DNA from: UBA2277 sp035477615
Lineage (GTDB): Bacteria; Patescibacteriota; Microgenomatia; UBA1400; MFAQ01
Direction of reading: 5' to 3'
DNA length: 9,140 bases
Assembly (NCBI GenBank): GCA_035477615.1
Contig: DATIKJ010000022.1
Location: 1-9,140 of the forward strand
Shown: in pieces, positions 1-6,083 of the stretch
Layout: each line of letters opens with the position of its first letter
Position numbering within the stretch: the stretch's first letter is position 1
The notes under the pieces: generated by a model
Databases searched by the model: none
The model's input: the letters and a program-made list of their open reading frames with translations, nothing else
Told to the model about the DNA's origin: nothing
Position numbers and translations under genes: made by a program

Positions 1-612
1 AATAATTAAGTTTGAGTCTTGCATCCCCGCAAGCATCTTGTCTAAATCAGAAAAACCAGTCGGTACGCCTCGCAATCCATCAGGAGAGTTCTGCAATGTA
101 TCTAAACGATCAAAACTTTCTGCTAGCGCATCTTTTACATGAATAAATGATCTGCGAATGTGAGCTTGAGATAGAGAATAGATCTCTTGTTCGGCTTTAT
201 CTAAAATCTCTACCAAAGGCTTACTTTCATCAAACCCCATCTCTCCCATCGTTCCTCCCGCTGATATCAATCTTCGTTTAATGTATGTTTCGCGTACTAT
301 CTGCGAGTATTTATTTACATGCGAAGCCACCGGTACTTCATTAGACAACTCAGATAAATATGACTTTCCTCCTACCCTATCAAGCAGCTTACTTTTCTTT
401 AACCAATCAGCTACAGTCAAAACATCAATCGGATCACGATTCTCATACAAAGACACCATTGCATCGAATATTGAACCGTTATTTTCGTTATAAAACATCT
501 CCGGACGTAACACTACCGCAATATCCACAATTGCATCCTTGTCGATTAATATTGCTCCAAGAATAGATTTTTCCGCCTCATCAGAGTGAGGTGGAATTCG
601 TGAGTTAGGCAT
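1..612 (-). CDS. dnaB: Replicative DNA helicase DnaB, N-terminal part (cut by window edge)
   Basis: The minus strand from 612 to the window edge is one open frame of 204 codons with no stop, so this is the 5' part of a gene continuing to the left. Residues 7-16 read PPHSDEAEKS, followed by ILGAILID, the hallmark start of the DnaB N-terminal helical domain, which spans roughly residues 6-105. A linker follows, and around residue 178 the frame enters the RecA-like ATPase domain (GVPTGFSDLDKMLAG). Walker A and all catalytic residues lie outside the window. DnaB is the hexameric helicase that unwinds DNA at the replication fork and binds primase. The ATG at 612 is preceded in frame by a stop at 613-615, so the start is fixed. 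There is no clear ribosome binding site. The start overlaps the end of the upstream hydrolase gene by 8 bases, which suggests translational coupling. Identification is confident; full length is unknown. Confidence 0.95.
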   Translation of the reverse strand, partial: MPNSRIPPHSDEAEKSILGAILIDKDAIVDIAVVLRPEMFYNENNGSIFDAMVSLYENRDPIDVLTVADWLKKSKLLDRVGGKSYLSELSNEVPVASHVNKYSQIVRETYIKRRLISAGGTMGEMGFDESKPLVEILDKAEQEIYSLSQAHIRRSFIHVKDALAESFDRLDTLQNSPDGLRGVPTGFSDLDKMLAGMQDSNLII

Positions 613-1270
613 TCATTATTAGTACTTGAGTATCATCAGGCAGACTCCCCTCATCTACTTTTATCTTATGTACTGGTTCTCCAGCTACCAAAAACTTATT
701 TTTCTCCAAAAACTCAGTCAACGTATGTTTACTACTCCATTCCTCCTTCATTCCAGGAACTCTATAATGCATTGGAATTACATAAGAAGGCTGGATCTCC
801 TTTACCAGCTCTATTACTTCATCCACTTCTAAAGCACTCACTCCACCCACACCTATCATTAACACGTCAACCGATCCTAGTTTTTCAATCTGACCTTCAG
901 TAAGTTTATGCCCCAAATCCCCCAAGTGAAGAATATTAACACCATCTATACGCACACCAACAACTATATTTTTACCTCTTTCGGCTCCTTCTGTTTTATC
1001 GTGATACATCTTTGTGGCTGTTATCTCAACACCTCCTATTTCATACTCCCCTTCCTTATCTATTACAAAAGTGCTCGAGCGAGTCACTGGGCCAGTAATT
1101 GCATCAATATTGTTGTGATCGTCATGATTATGAGAAACAGTCACTATATCAGCAACATCCTTAGCAAAAGGCAAACCAGTATTCTCCGTTTTAAAGGGAT
1201 CCATAATGATCGTCATCCCCTCTTTATTTTTTAATTTAAAACATGCGTGACCTAAATAAGTGATTTCCAT
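605..1270 (-). CDS. Metallo-beta-lactamase-fold hydrolase, UlaG/UPF0173-like
   Basis: A 221-residue cytoplasmic protein with no signal peptide. It starts MEITYLGHACF, typical of the UlaG-like branch (COG2220) of the metallo-beta-lactamase fold. The metal-binding motif HxHxDH is intact as H47-N-H49-D-D51-H52. Further candidate ligands are H90, H115 and D118 (HLGD) and H168 (PMHY). The family holds metal-dependent hydrolases such as lactonases; the substrate here cannot be told from sequence. An upstream ATG at 1297 would add nine residues (MWALWYYCP), but it lies inside a hairpin repeat and upstream of the likely -10 box, so I chose the ATG at 1270, which restores the family's usual N-terminus. 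The stop overlaps the start of dnaB, so the two are probably one transcript. There is no visible Shine-Dalgarno; the -10 box ends six bases before the start, consistent with a leaderless message. Confidence 0.88.
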   Translation of the reverse strand: MEITYLGHACFKLKNKEGMTIIMDPFKTENTGLPFAKDVADIVTVSHNHDDHNNIDAITGPVTRSSTFVIDKEGEYEIGGVEITATKMYHDKTEGAERGKNIVVGVRIDGVNILHLGDLGHKLTEGQIEKLGSVDVLMIGVGGVSALEVDEVIELVKEIQPSYVIPMHYRVPGMKEEWSSKHTLTEFLEKNKFLVAGEPVHKIKVDEGSLPDDTQVLIMNA

Positions 1271-1276
1271 AGGACA

Positions 1277-1285
1277 ATAATACCA
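1277..1285 (-). promoter_or_regulatory. Extended -10 promoter for the hydrolase-dnaB pair
   Basis: On the minus strand TGG-TATTAT reads from 1285 to 1277, an extended -10 (TGn plus a near-consensus hexamer). It ends six bases before the ATG at 1270, so transcription would begin at or next to the start codon. No good -35 is visible; the place where it would sit is inside the first hairpin repeat. Assigned by eye. Confidence 0.5.
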
Positions 1286-1291
1286 CAGAGC

Positions 1292-1323
1292 CCACATAAG
1301 AACCCGAAGGATCTTATGTGTGG
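1292..1323. repeat. Hairpin repeat, copy 1
   Basis: First of two intergenic copies sharing 22 identical bases (1292-1313). Arms CACATAAG (1293-1300) and CTTATGTG (1313-1320) pair perfectly. In minus-strand RNA the hairpin is better: nine pairs, a U-U mismatch, then CC-UUCG-GG, the very stable cUUCGg tetraloop. No U-tract follows on either strand, so it does not look like an intrinsic terminator. It covers the -35 region of the hydrolase promoter. Confidence 0.8.
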
Positions 1324-1324
1324 A

Positions 1325-1395
1325 TTATAAGAGGAAGCGCAAGAATTTAATCTAGATAACGAAGTTATCAGAAAAATTCGAGCAAGCTCTTATAA
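1325..1395. repeat. Nested inverted repeat between the two hairpin copies
   Basis: Three nested complementary arm pairs sit symmetrically: TTATAAGAG (1325-1333) with CTCTTATAA (1387-1395), GAATTT (1343-1348) with AAATTC (1374-1379), and GATAAC (1355-1360) with GTTATC (1364-1369) around a GAA loop. The result could be a roughly 71-base stem with internal loops in RNA of either strand, or a protein-binding palindrome. No coding frame is evident. Whether it is transcribed cannot be seen from sequence. Confidence 0.55.
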
Positions 1396-1402
1396 AACCT
1401 GT

Positions 1403-1433
1403 CCACATAAGAACCCGAAGGATCAATATGTGG
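1403..1433. repeat. Hairpin repeat, copy 2
   Basis: Second copy, 111 bases downstream of copy 1 and in the same orientation. The first 22 bases are identical to copy 1; the other arm has diverged but still ends TATGTGG (1427-1433), pairing with CCACATA (1403-1409). Minus-strand RNA keeps the CC-UUCG-GG cap, with a bulge and a mismatch in the mid-stem. Preserved outer pairing despite changes in the arm suggests the fold matters. Confidence 0.75.
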
Positions 1434-1438
1434 CATAC

Positions 1439-1467
1439 TTGCAAATTACTCCCCAAACTGTTATCCT
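1439..1467 (+). promoter_or_regulatory. Promoter of the Ig-like / DUF5666-like gene pair
   Basis: TTGCAA (1439-1444), a 17-base spacer, then TATCCT (1462-1467) preceded by TGT, which makes an extended -10. Transcription would begin near 1474, about nine bases before the ATG at 1483. No Shine-Dalgarno is visible in that short leader. Confidence 0.55.
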
Positions 1468-1482
1468 TTCACTCGAAAGCAT

Positions 1483-1917
1483 ATGCGCAAAGAAGTCATT
1501 CTAGCCGTAATCATTGGAGTTTTACTCGGAGGAGTTATTCTCTATGGTATTAATTTAGCCAATACTTCTTCAAAACTAAACTTCAGTAATAGGGGCAACG
1601 AGGAAAATATATCTAAAGCTACTCCCACACCCATCAAAAAATCAGATAATCAAGTTATTATCATCACCCCTCAAGAAAACTCTGTCGTCACCGAAAGCCA
1701 GATTACTCTAAAAGGCTCCGCTAAACCTAACTCCAGTATTGCCATAATCTCTGAGTCTGATGATCTAATTGTCCAGTCCGACAATGATGGAAACTTCTCT
1801 TCCGAAATCAATCTCATAAATGGCGAAAACGCCATTACCGTCACTGCAGTCGACGACCAACAAGCCACTACTTCGGCTTCCATCACAGTTATTCGTACTA
1901 CTACATTACCTGAATAA
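1483..1917 (+). CDS. Membrane-anchored protein with one Ig-like domain
   Basis: A 144-residue protein. Residues 5-25 form one strongly hydrophobic segment after a short positive start (MRKE), with no obvious cleavage site, so it is probably an N-terminal anchor with the rest outside the membrane. A Ser/Thr/Pro-containing linker (about 26-56, including ATPTP) leads to one beta-rich domain at about 57-136. That domain has the bacterial Ig-like pattern: ITPQENSVV, ITLKGSAKPNSSI, SDNDGNFSSEI, then GENAITVTAVD. Such domains usually bind partners or surfaces and have no catalytic residues. One base separates it from the next gene, so the two are almost certainly co-transcribed and both act outside the cytoplasm. 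Exact family and ligand are unknown. The start is the first ATG after the predicted promoter. Confidence 0.82.
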   Translation: MRKEVILAVIIGVLLGGVILYGINLANTSSKLNFSNRGNEENISKATPTPIKKSDNQVIIITPQENSVVTESQITLKGSAKPNSSIAIISESDDLIVQSDNDGNFSSEINLINGENAITVTAVDDQQATTSASITVIRTTTLPE

Positions 1918-1918
1918 T

Positions 1919-2554
1919 ATGAAAAAAATATTTCATATTCTTGCAATTCTAACCTTTTCAATTTTTTCTGTAAAAACTGCCATAGCCGTAACCGCCACCC
2001 CGTCTGCCACTCCTACTCATAACATTGAAGATAAAATCAAAATTCTTGTCCAAGAAAATCTATCCACTACCGAAGCCAAACTTAAAGAAAAAGTAAATCT
2101 TCAGACTATGGTTGGTTATGTTGGTAAAATTACCACTATTAGTTCTGGCAATCTCACTCTTGAGTCACAAGGTAATTTAATTCAAGCCACTTCCACAACC
2201 AAAACTACCTACCTAAAAGATGGATCAACCATTAAAGCCACCTCTCTCGCTATTGGCGACAAAATCATTATTATTGGCACCTCTATAAAAGACGGAATTA
2301 TTCAAGCTAAACGAATATCAGTCATCAAAGACGAACCGGTTCTTGTCAAAACTACTGCTGTTGTTGCCAAAATATCTTTCATCGACCCTAAGAAAAAAAC
2401 TCTCACACTTTTCCTTAATGGCACCGACCAAACCCTCACTCTGTCAAAAAAATCTACTGTCAAGCTGGATGAACTCAAAATTGATCAAACCATTCTCGGT
2501 ATAGTCAAAGAATACGAAGGTAAACTTTCCATTTCCCGCGCCAAAGTTCTCTAG
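1919..2554 (+). CDS. Secreted DUF5666-like protein
   Basis: A 211-residue protein with a clear signal peptide: KK at the start, a hydrophobic core at residues 4-18, and likely cleavage after AIA at 23. A short linker with two TP pairs (ATPSATPTH) follows. The mature part is two similar beta-rich units, at about 66-136 (GYVGKITTISSGNLTLES...GDKIIIIG) and 148-209 (VVAKISFIDPKKKTLTL...GIVKEYEG). These resemble the OB-like DUF5666 repeats seen in many secreted bacterial proteins of unknown function. The ATG at 1919 gives an intact signal peptide; a longer frame from 1820 would put 33 unlikely residues in front and overlap the upstream gene. It lies one base after the Ig-like gene and probably shares its transcript. 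The family assignment rests on pattern only, and the role is unknown. Confidence 0.8.
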   Translation: MKKIFHILAILTFSIFSVKTAIAVTATPSATPTHNIEDKIKILVQENLSTTEAKLKEKVNLQTMVGYVGKITTISSGNLTLESQGNLIQATSTTKTTYLKDGSTIKATSLAIGDKIIIIGTSIKDGIIQAKRISVIKDEPVLVKTTAVVAKISFIDPKKKTLTLFLNGTDQTLTLSKKSTVKLDELKIDQTILGIVKEYEGKLSISRAKVL

Positions 2555-2561
2555 TTTAAGC

Positions 2562-2567
2562 TAGAAT
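2562..2567 (+). promoter_or_regulatory. Candidate -10 box of the EamA transporter gene
   Basis: TAGAAT lies in the 21-base gap after the previous stop, eight bases before the ATG at 2576. That would give a leader of about two bases. There is no TGn extension and no convincing -35, so read-through from upstream is the alternative. Confidence 0.35.
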
Positions 2568-2575
2568 AAATATTA

Positions 2576-3448
2576 ATGCCCCGGCTAAACAATCGTACTT
2601 CGGCTTATCTTTTTTTGTTATTAAACACCGCTCTTTGGGGCTCTGCAGCCCCAATTATCAAGTATTCTTTTAATTACACTTCACCCAGCTTATTTCTCTT
2701 TTATCGTTTCCTCATCGCAGCAATAATTTTTCTTCCCATTTTTTTAATACACAGATCCAGGAAGCATCACAAAATTAATCATCTTCAAACCCTATTTTTA
2801 GCCCTACTAAGTGGCCCAGTCTGTCTTTTAACATCGTTTTATGGTCTGAGTAAAACAAGCGCTATTGAGGCTTCAATTATTGGCTCATCAGGCCCTCTTC
2901 TTACAGTTCTTCTTTGTATGTTTTTTCTTAAAGAAACAGTAAAATCCAAAGAGTGGAAAGGTCTCGGAATCGCCCTTCTTGGTACTACCATTATTGTTCT
3001 TGAACCTTTAATTTCAGGACTCAATCACCTATCTCTTTCTCTACAAGGAAATCTACTAATTATTCTAAGTAACACCATCTGGTCTGTTTTTCTACTTTTA
3101 TCAAAAAAGGTCAAAGTTGATCCCATCTATCTTTCTTTTTACTCCTTTATTATTAGTATCCCCTTCTTCTTTTTCCTCACCTCACAATCACACCTATCTT
3201 TCGCTCTTAACCCCCAAGCATTACCAGGAATTCTCTATATGGCCATTGGTGGTTCTGTAATTGGCTTTTGGGTCTATCAAGAAGGTCATAAACGCATTGA
3301 AGCTTCTGAGGCAGCAGTTTTCACTTATCTCAATCCTGTTTTTGCCATTCCCCTTTCTATACTCTGGCTCAAAGAAGCCTTTTCTCCAGTAGCTATTATT
3401 GCCACTCTCCTCATCATCATTGGAGTCTACACCTCAGAAAAGCGCTAA
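2576..3448 (+). CDS. EamA-family (DMT superfamily) membrane transporter
   Basis: A 290-residue, very hydrophobic protein with about ten membrane segments, the normal size for the drug/metabolite transporter superfamily. The two-fold EamA duplication is visible. Half one (about 11-142) opens with NTALWGSAAPIIKY and ends SSGPLLTVLLCMFFLKE. Half two (about 156-288) opens with SNTIWSVFLLLSKK and ends YLNPVFAIPLSILWLKE. The Pro and the Leu-x-Glu at matching places in both halves are typical. Members export or import small metabolites such as amino acids or nucleotides; the substrate cannot be predicted. It lies 21 bases after the DUF5666-like gene with a possible own -10 box and no Shine-Dalgarno. 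A terminator-like hairpin follows the stop. Confidence 0.9.
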   Translation: MPRLNNRTSAYLFLLLNTALWGSAAPIIKYSFNYTSPSLFLFYRFLIAAIIFLPIFLIHRSRKHHKINHLQTLFLALLSGPVCLLTSFYGLSKTSAIEASIIGSSGPLLTVLLCMFFLKETVKSKEWKGLGIALLGTTIIVLEPLISGLNHLSLSLQGNLLIILSNTIWSVFLLLSKKVKVDPIYLSFYSFIISIPFFFFLTSQSHLSFALNPQALPGILYMAIGGSVIGFWVYQEGHKRIEASEAAVFTYLNPVFAIPLSILWLKEAFSPVAIIATLLIIIGVYTSEKR

Positions 3449-3456
3449 CCACAATT

Positions 3457-3479
3457 GATCCCAAATCGGGCTCTTTTTT
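3457..3479 (+). terminator. Probable intrinsic terminator after the EamA gene
   Basis: GATCCC (3457-3462) pairs with GGGCTC (3468-3473) with one T-C mismatch and a five-base loop, followed directly by six T (3474-3479). Outer CACAA (3450-3454) and TTGTG (3478-3482) could add pairs. The stem is short, so efficiency is uncertain. Confidence 0.55.
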
Positions 3480-3499
3480 GTGCCAAAACTAGCCTCCTG

Positions 3500-3508
3500 T
3501 GATACAAT
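3500..3508 (+). promoter_or_regulatory. Extended -10 promoter of rpmE
   Basis: TGA-TACAAT, an extended -10 ending nine bases before the ATG at 3518. Transcription would begin at about 3515-3518, so the message would be leaderless or nearly so. No -35 or Shine-Dalgarno is visible. It follows the terminator-like hairpin, which fits a new transcription unit. Confidence 0.55.
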
Positions 3509-3517
3509 ATGAAGGCT

Positions 3518-3853
3518 ATGAAACAGAATCTACATCCTGAATACCAAGAAACCACCATCACCTGCGCCTGTGGGAATGCTTTTACCGTTGGCGGAACCAC
3601 CAAAACCCTCCATGTAGATGTGTGTGACAAATGCCACCCATTCTTTACCGGTACCCAAAGATTCATTGACTCCATGGGTCGTGTTGACAAATTTATTGCC
3701 AAACGCCAAGCCGCTGTTGGCTATGTCAAAAAAGGCAAAGACAAAAAAGAAGTCGACACTAACCCTAAAACCCTCAAAGAAATGCTTGAAGCCAAGAAAA
3801 AAGCTGATGCTAAGGCTATCGAAGTCAAAACCGAAGAAGTCTCAGCCGAGTAG
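3518..3853 (+). CDS. rpmE: Ribosomal protein bL31 with C-terminal extension
   Basis: A 111-residue protein. Residues 1-9, MKQNLHPEY, match the bL31 start (MKxxIHPxY). Four cysteines, C16, C18, C36 and C39 (CAC ... CDKC), form the zinc site of the C+ type of L31. The conserved part ends near residue 60-65 (GTQRFIDSMGRVDKFIAKR). The rest, about 45 residues, is a Lys/Glu/Ala-rich tail not found in the usual 65-75 residue proteins. L31 sits in the central protuberance of the large subunit and bridges to the 30S head. I start at 3518, not at the ATG at 3509, because the latter directly abuts the -10 box and would add three residues before the conserved start. prfA follows after 55 bases, a frequent rpmE neighbour in bacteria. 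Confidence 0.93.
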   Translation: MKQNLHPEYQETTITCACGNAFTVGGTTKTLHVDVCDKCHPFFTGTQRFIDSMGRVDKFIAKRQAAVGYVKKGKDKKEVDTNPKTLKEMLEAKKKADAKAIEVKTEEVSAE

Positions 3854-3890
3854 CTAAAGCCCGCTTTAAAAGCGCCCCTAGTATCCAGTG

Positions 3891-3896
3891 TAAAAT
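3891..3896 (+). promoter_or_regulatory. Candidate -10 box of prfA
   Basis: TAAAAT lies 12 bases before the prfA ATG. A small inverted repeat, CGCTT (3862-3866) and AAGCG (3870-3874), lies just upstream, near where a -35 or operator would be, and has no T-tract. There is no clear -35. prfA could instead be read from the rpmE promoter. Confidence 0.3.
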
Positions 3897-3908
3897 TAAC
3901 TCAATCAC

Positions 3909-4829
3909 ATGGATAATCCGTATATTGCTTCCGAAATTACTCGTATCGAGAATGAAATTAAGGCCAATCAGGCCCTAGTTTACGATCCAGACTTGGGTAT
4001 GCTGGCTCAGTCCGAAGTCGAAAAACTTCAAAAACAACTAGAATCACTCCAAAATAGTTCTGTTCCTCAAGAAACAGAATCTGATACTAGTGATAACTTC
4101 TACGACTCCCCTGCTATTGTGGAGATTCGCGGAGCAGCAGGTGGTGACGAATCAAAAATTTTTGCCAACGATTTACTCCGTATGTACACCCGGTTTGCCC
4201 AGGAACATGGTTTTACCATCGAAACCATCGATGATGGGGTCATCAAGTTCTCTCGCCCCAACCGCTCTTTATGGAATCATGGCGCCTTTGAAACATTTCA
4301 ATTTGAATCTGGAGTTCATCGAGTTCAACGGGTACCTGTAACCGAAGCACAAGGCCGTATACAAACCTCTACGGCTACCGTAGCTGTCCTTCCTGAGGTC
4401 AAAGCCACCCAAGTTGAGCTTCAGGATGCTGACCTTGAGTGGCAGTTTACCAAAGCGGGCGGACCGGGTGGCCAAAATGTAAACAAGGTAAATACTGCAG
4501 TTCGACTCACCCATAAACCTACTGGTATCACAGTTTTTGTTCACGAAGAAAGATATCAAGCCAGAAATAAAGAAATTGCTTTAAATATAATCCGCTCAAA
4601 AATTTGGCAAAATGAAGAGGAAAAACGTCTGAGCGCTCTTTCTGATAAAAGGTCTCTTGCTGTAGGTAGTGGTATGCGTGCCGAAAAAGTAAAAACCTAC
4701 AACTTTCCGCAAAACCGCCTTACTGATCATCGTCTTGGTAAATCGTGGCACAATCTCAAAGAGATACTAGAAGGTGATCTGACCAACGTCTTTGAATTCA
4801 CAATCGACGAGTATGCAAAATTAACTTGA
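3909..4829 (+). CDS. prfA: Peptide chain release factor 1 (short N-terminal domain)
   Basis: A 306-residue class I release factor that reads stop codons and triggers peptide release on the ribosome. The GGQ catalytic motif is at 187-189 (KAGGPGGQNVNKV). The codon-recognition tripeptide is PVT at 143-145 inside HRVQRVPVTEAQGRIQTS, matching the RF1 PxT type (UAA/UAG) and not the RF2 SPF type. IRGAAGGDES (73-82) corresponds to a site near residue 116 in the 360-residue E. coli protein, so about 40 residues of the N-terminal helical domain are missing. An in-frame stop at 3897-3899 rules out a longer start. The gene ends UGA followed at once by an in-frame UAA. UGA is not an RF1 codon, so RF1 does not terminate its own synthesis. 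No Shine-Dalgarno is visible. Confidence 0.95.
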   Translation: MDNPYIASEITRIENEIKANQALVYDPDLGMLAQSEVEKLQKQLESLQNSSVPQETESDTSDNFYDSPAIVEIRGAAGGDESKIFANDLLRMYTRFAQEHGFTIETIDDGVIKFSRPNRSLWNHGAFETFQFESGVHRVQRVPVTEAQGRIQTSTATVAVLPEVKATQVELQDADLEWQFTKAGGPGGQNVNKVNTAVRLTHKPTGITVFVHEERYQARNKEIALNIIRSKIWQNEEEKRLSALSDKRSLAVGSGMRAEKVKTYNFPQNRLTDHRLGKSWHNLKEILEGDLTNVFEFTIDEYAKLT

Positions 4830-4859
4830 TAAGTTTATAAGTAAACGATTTATTTTTTT
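4824..4859 (+). terminator. Weak terminator-like element between convergent genes
   Basis: ACTT (4824-4827) with AAGT (4839-4842) and ATAA with TTAT form a short AT-rich stem overlapping the prfA stop. A run of seven T follows ten bases later (4853-4859), inside the end of the S41 protease gene. The weak stem and the offset T-tract make this uncertain. Confidence 0.25.
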
Positions 4860-6055
4860 GCTAGAATCTCACCTTTCAAGACTTCTAAGGCTTTATCCAA
4901 CTGATTATCCGCCGTTGGATTTTTTTCATCATACTTATACTCAACAAACACGTCTGGTTCTAGACCTACATCATGAATGTTCTTTCCAGAGGGTAACAAC
5001 CATTCGGCAACAGTCACATGCAATCCAGAACCATCAGCAAGCTCTTGAGGCTCCTGTACCGTTCCTTTTCCAAAACTCTTTTCCCCTACCAACTTTATAT
5101 TTATTCTTTCTTTAAGAGCTCCAGCCAATATCTCTGATGCCGATGCCGAACCACGATTAATTAAAACGACCAAAGGCATCCCTATTAACTTTCCGTTTCG
5201 ATCCACACTCATCACATCAGTTTTATGTTTATCTCTTTGTTTCACTATCACTCCACTGGAAATAAACTCGCTCCCCAGATCTACTGCTCTCTGCAAATAT
5301 CCGCCAGGATTATTACGAAGATCCAAAATCACTCCTACAGCTTTTTTACTCTTTATCTCTGTCACGATCTTTTCCCACTCAGGTAATGTTTTTTCTCCAA
5401 ATTTGTTTACTGCCACTACTGCAACTTTTCCAGAATCAATCCAAGTTAACTCTGTTGAGGGCACATTAATAATGTCACGCACCAAGGTAATATCCTTTGA
5501 GATTTTGTCTCCCTCTCTAAACATCGTCAGGGTAACTTCTGTCCCTTTTTCACCTCTTATTAAATTCACTGCTTCATCTAGAGTAATCCCTGCCGTATCT
5601 TTATCGACATTATTTTTCTTATCCACAATCCTTAAAATCAAGTCCCCTGCTCTTATTCCCGCTTTAATCGCCGGGTTATCCTTCATCGGGGTCATCACCG
5701 CTAAAGTCTTGTCTACAAACCCTAACTGAATACCCACTCCTCCAAACTCACCGGACAAATCTTCTTTTGATCTACTATTATCTGTTGGCGGAAAAAAATT
5801 TGTGTACGGATCTCCCAAAGCTTGAGTCATTCCCTCTGTCGCCCCGTACATCATTTTTTGAGGATCAATATCTTCAGAATTTAAATAGCTTCTTTTCAGT
5901 CTTTCCAAAACATCGTTCATTGAACTTGTATCAATTTCAACCAATGATTTAATCTTTTGTTCAGACTGCCATACTCCCAGTCTGAAACCTCCATAAATCA
6001 ACGCCAAAGAAACAACAATAACAACCAAAAACTGCCTAATTTTTTTTAGGTTCAT
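4850..6055 (-). CDS. Carboxy-terminal processing protease, peptidase family S41
   Basis: A 401-residue protein of the CtpA/CtpB/Prc family. Residues 8-26 form a hydrophobic signal anchor after MNLKKIRQ, so the protease faces outside the membrane. A helical stretch (about 38-90, ending ALGDPYTNFF) leads to a PDZ domain at about 98-180 (GEFGGVGIQLG ... AGIRAGDLIL). The S41 core follows, including VILDLRNNPGG (242-252). The catalytic set is intact: S305 in RGSASASEI, K330 in FGKGTVQEP, and Q334, with the same spacing as E. coli Prc S430, K455 and Q459. Family members trim C-termini of envelope proteins. I start at the ATG at 6055; the frame extends to a TTG at 6067. The gene follows rpsR by 28 bases on the same strand, a place often taken by rplI. 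The symbol is left blank because ctpA, ctpB and prc cannot be told apart. Confidence 0.93.
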   Translation of the reverse strand: MNLKKIRQFLVVIVVSLALIYGGFRLGVWQSEQKIKSLVEIDTSSMNDVLERLKRSYLNSEDIDPQKMMYGATEGMTQALGDPYTNFFPPTDNSRSKEDLSGEFGGVGIQLGFVDKTLAVMTPMKDNPAIKAGIRAGDLILRIVDKKNNVDKDTAGITLDEAVNLIRGEKGTEVTLTMFREGDKISKDITLVRDIINVPSTELTWIDSGKVAVVAVNKFGEKTLPEWEKIVTEIKSKKAVGVILDLRNNPGGYLQRAVDLGSEFISSGVIVKQRDKHKTDVMSVDRNGKLIGMPLVVLINRGSASASEILAGALKERINIKLVGEKSFGKGTVQEPQELADGSGLHVTVAEWLLPSGKNIHDVGLEPDVFVEYKYDEKNPTADNQLDKALEVLKGEILAKK

Positions 6056-6083
6056 GGACAAGTACAAGTATTAATTTTGCTAA

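Noticed and set aside
281..566. Plus-strand open frames of about 70 codons in the first 600 bases
   Set aside because: They are antisense to the clear DnaB reading on the minus strand.
1271..1297. Longer start for the metallo-beta-lactamase-fold gene at 1297
   Set aside because: It would place nine unusual residues before the family start and lies inside a hairpin repeat upstream of the likely -10 box.
1354..1370. Resemblance of ATAACGAAGTTAT to a lox recombination half-site
   Set aside because: The match comes from a short palindrome; there is no second arm with the right spacer and no recombinase gene in the window.
1292..1433. CRISPR array
   Set aside because: Only two repeat copies with one spacer-like stretch of about 80 bases that is itself palindromic, and no cas genes.
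3862..3874. Terminator between rpmE and prfA
   Set aside because: The five-base inverted repeat has no following T-tract; at most it is a weak operator-like palindrome.
4440..4520. prfA as an ArfB/ICT1-type rescue factor because of its GGPGGQNVNKV loop
   Set aside because: The full RF1 layout is present, including the PxT codon-recognition tripeptide and the GGD-containing domain, which rescue factors lack.
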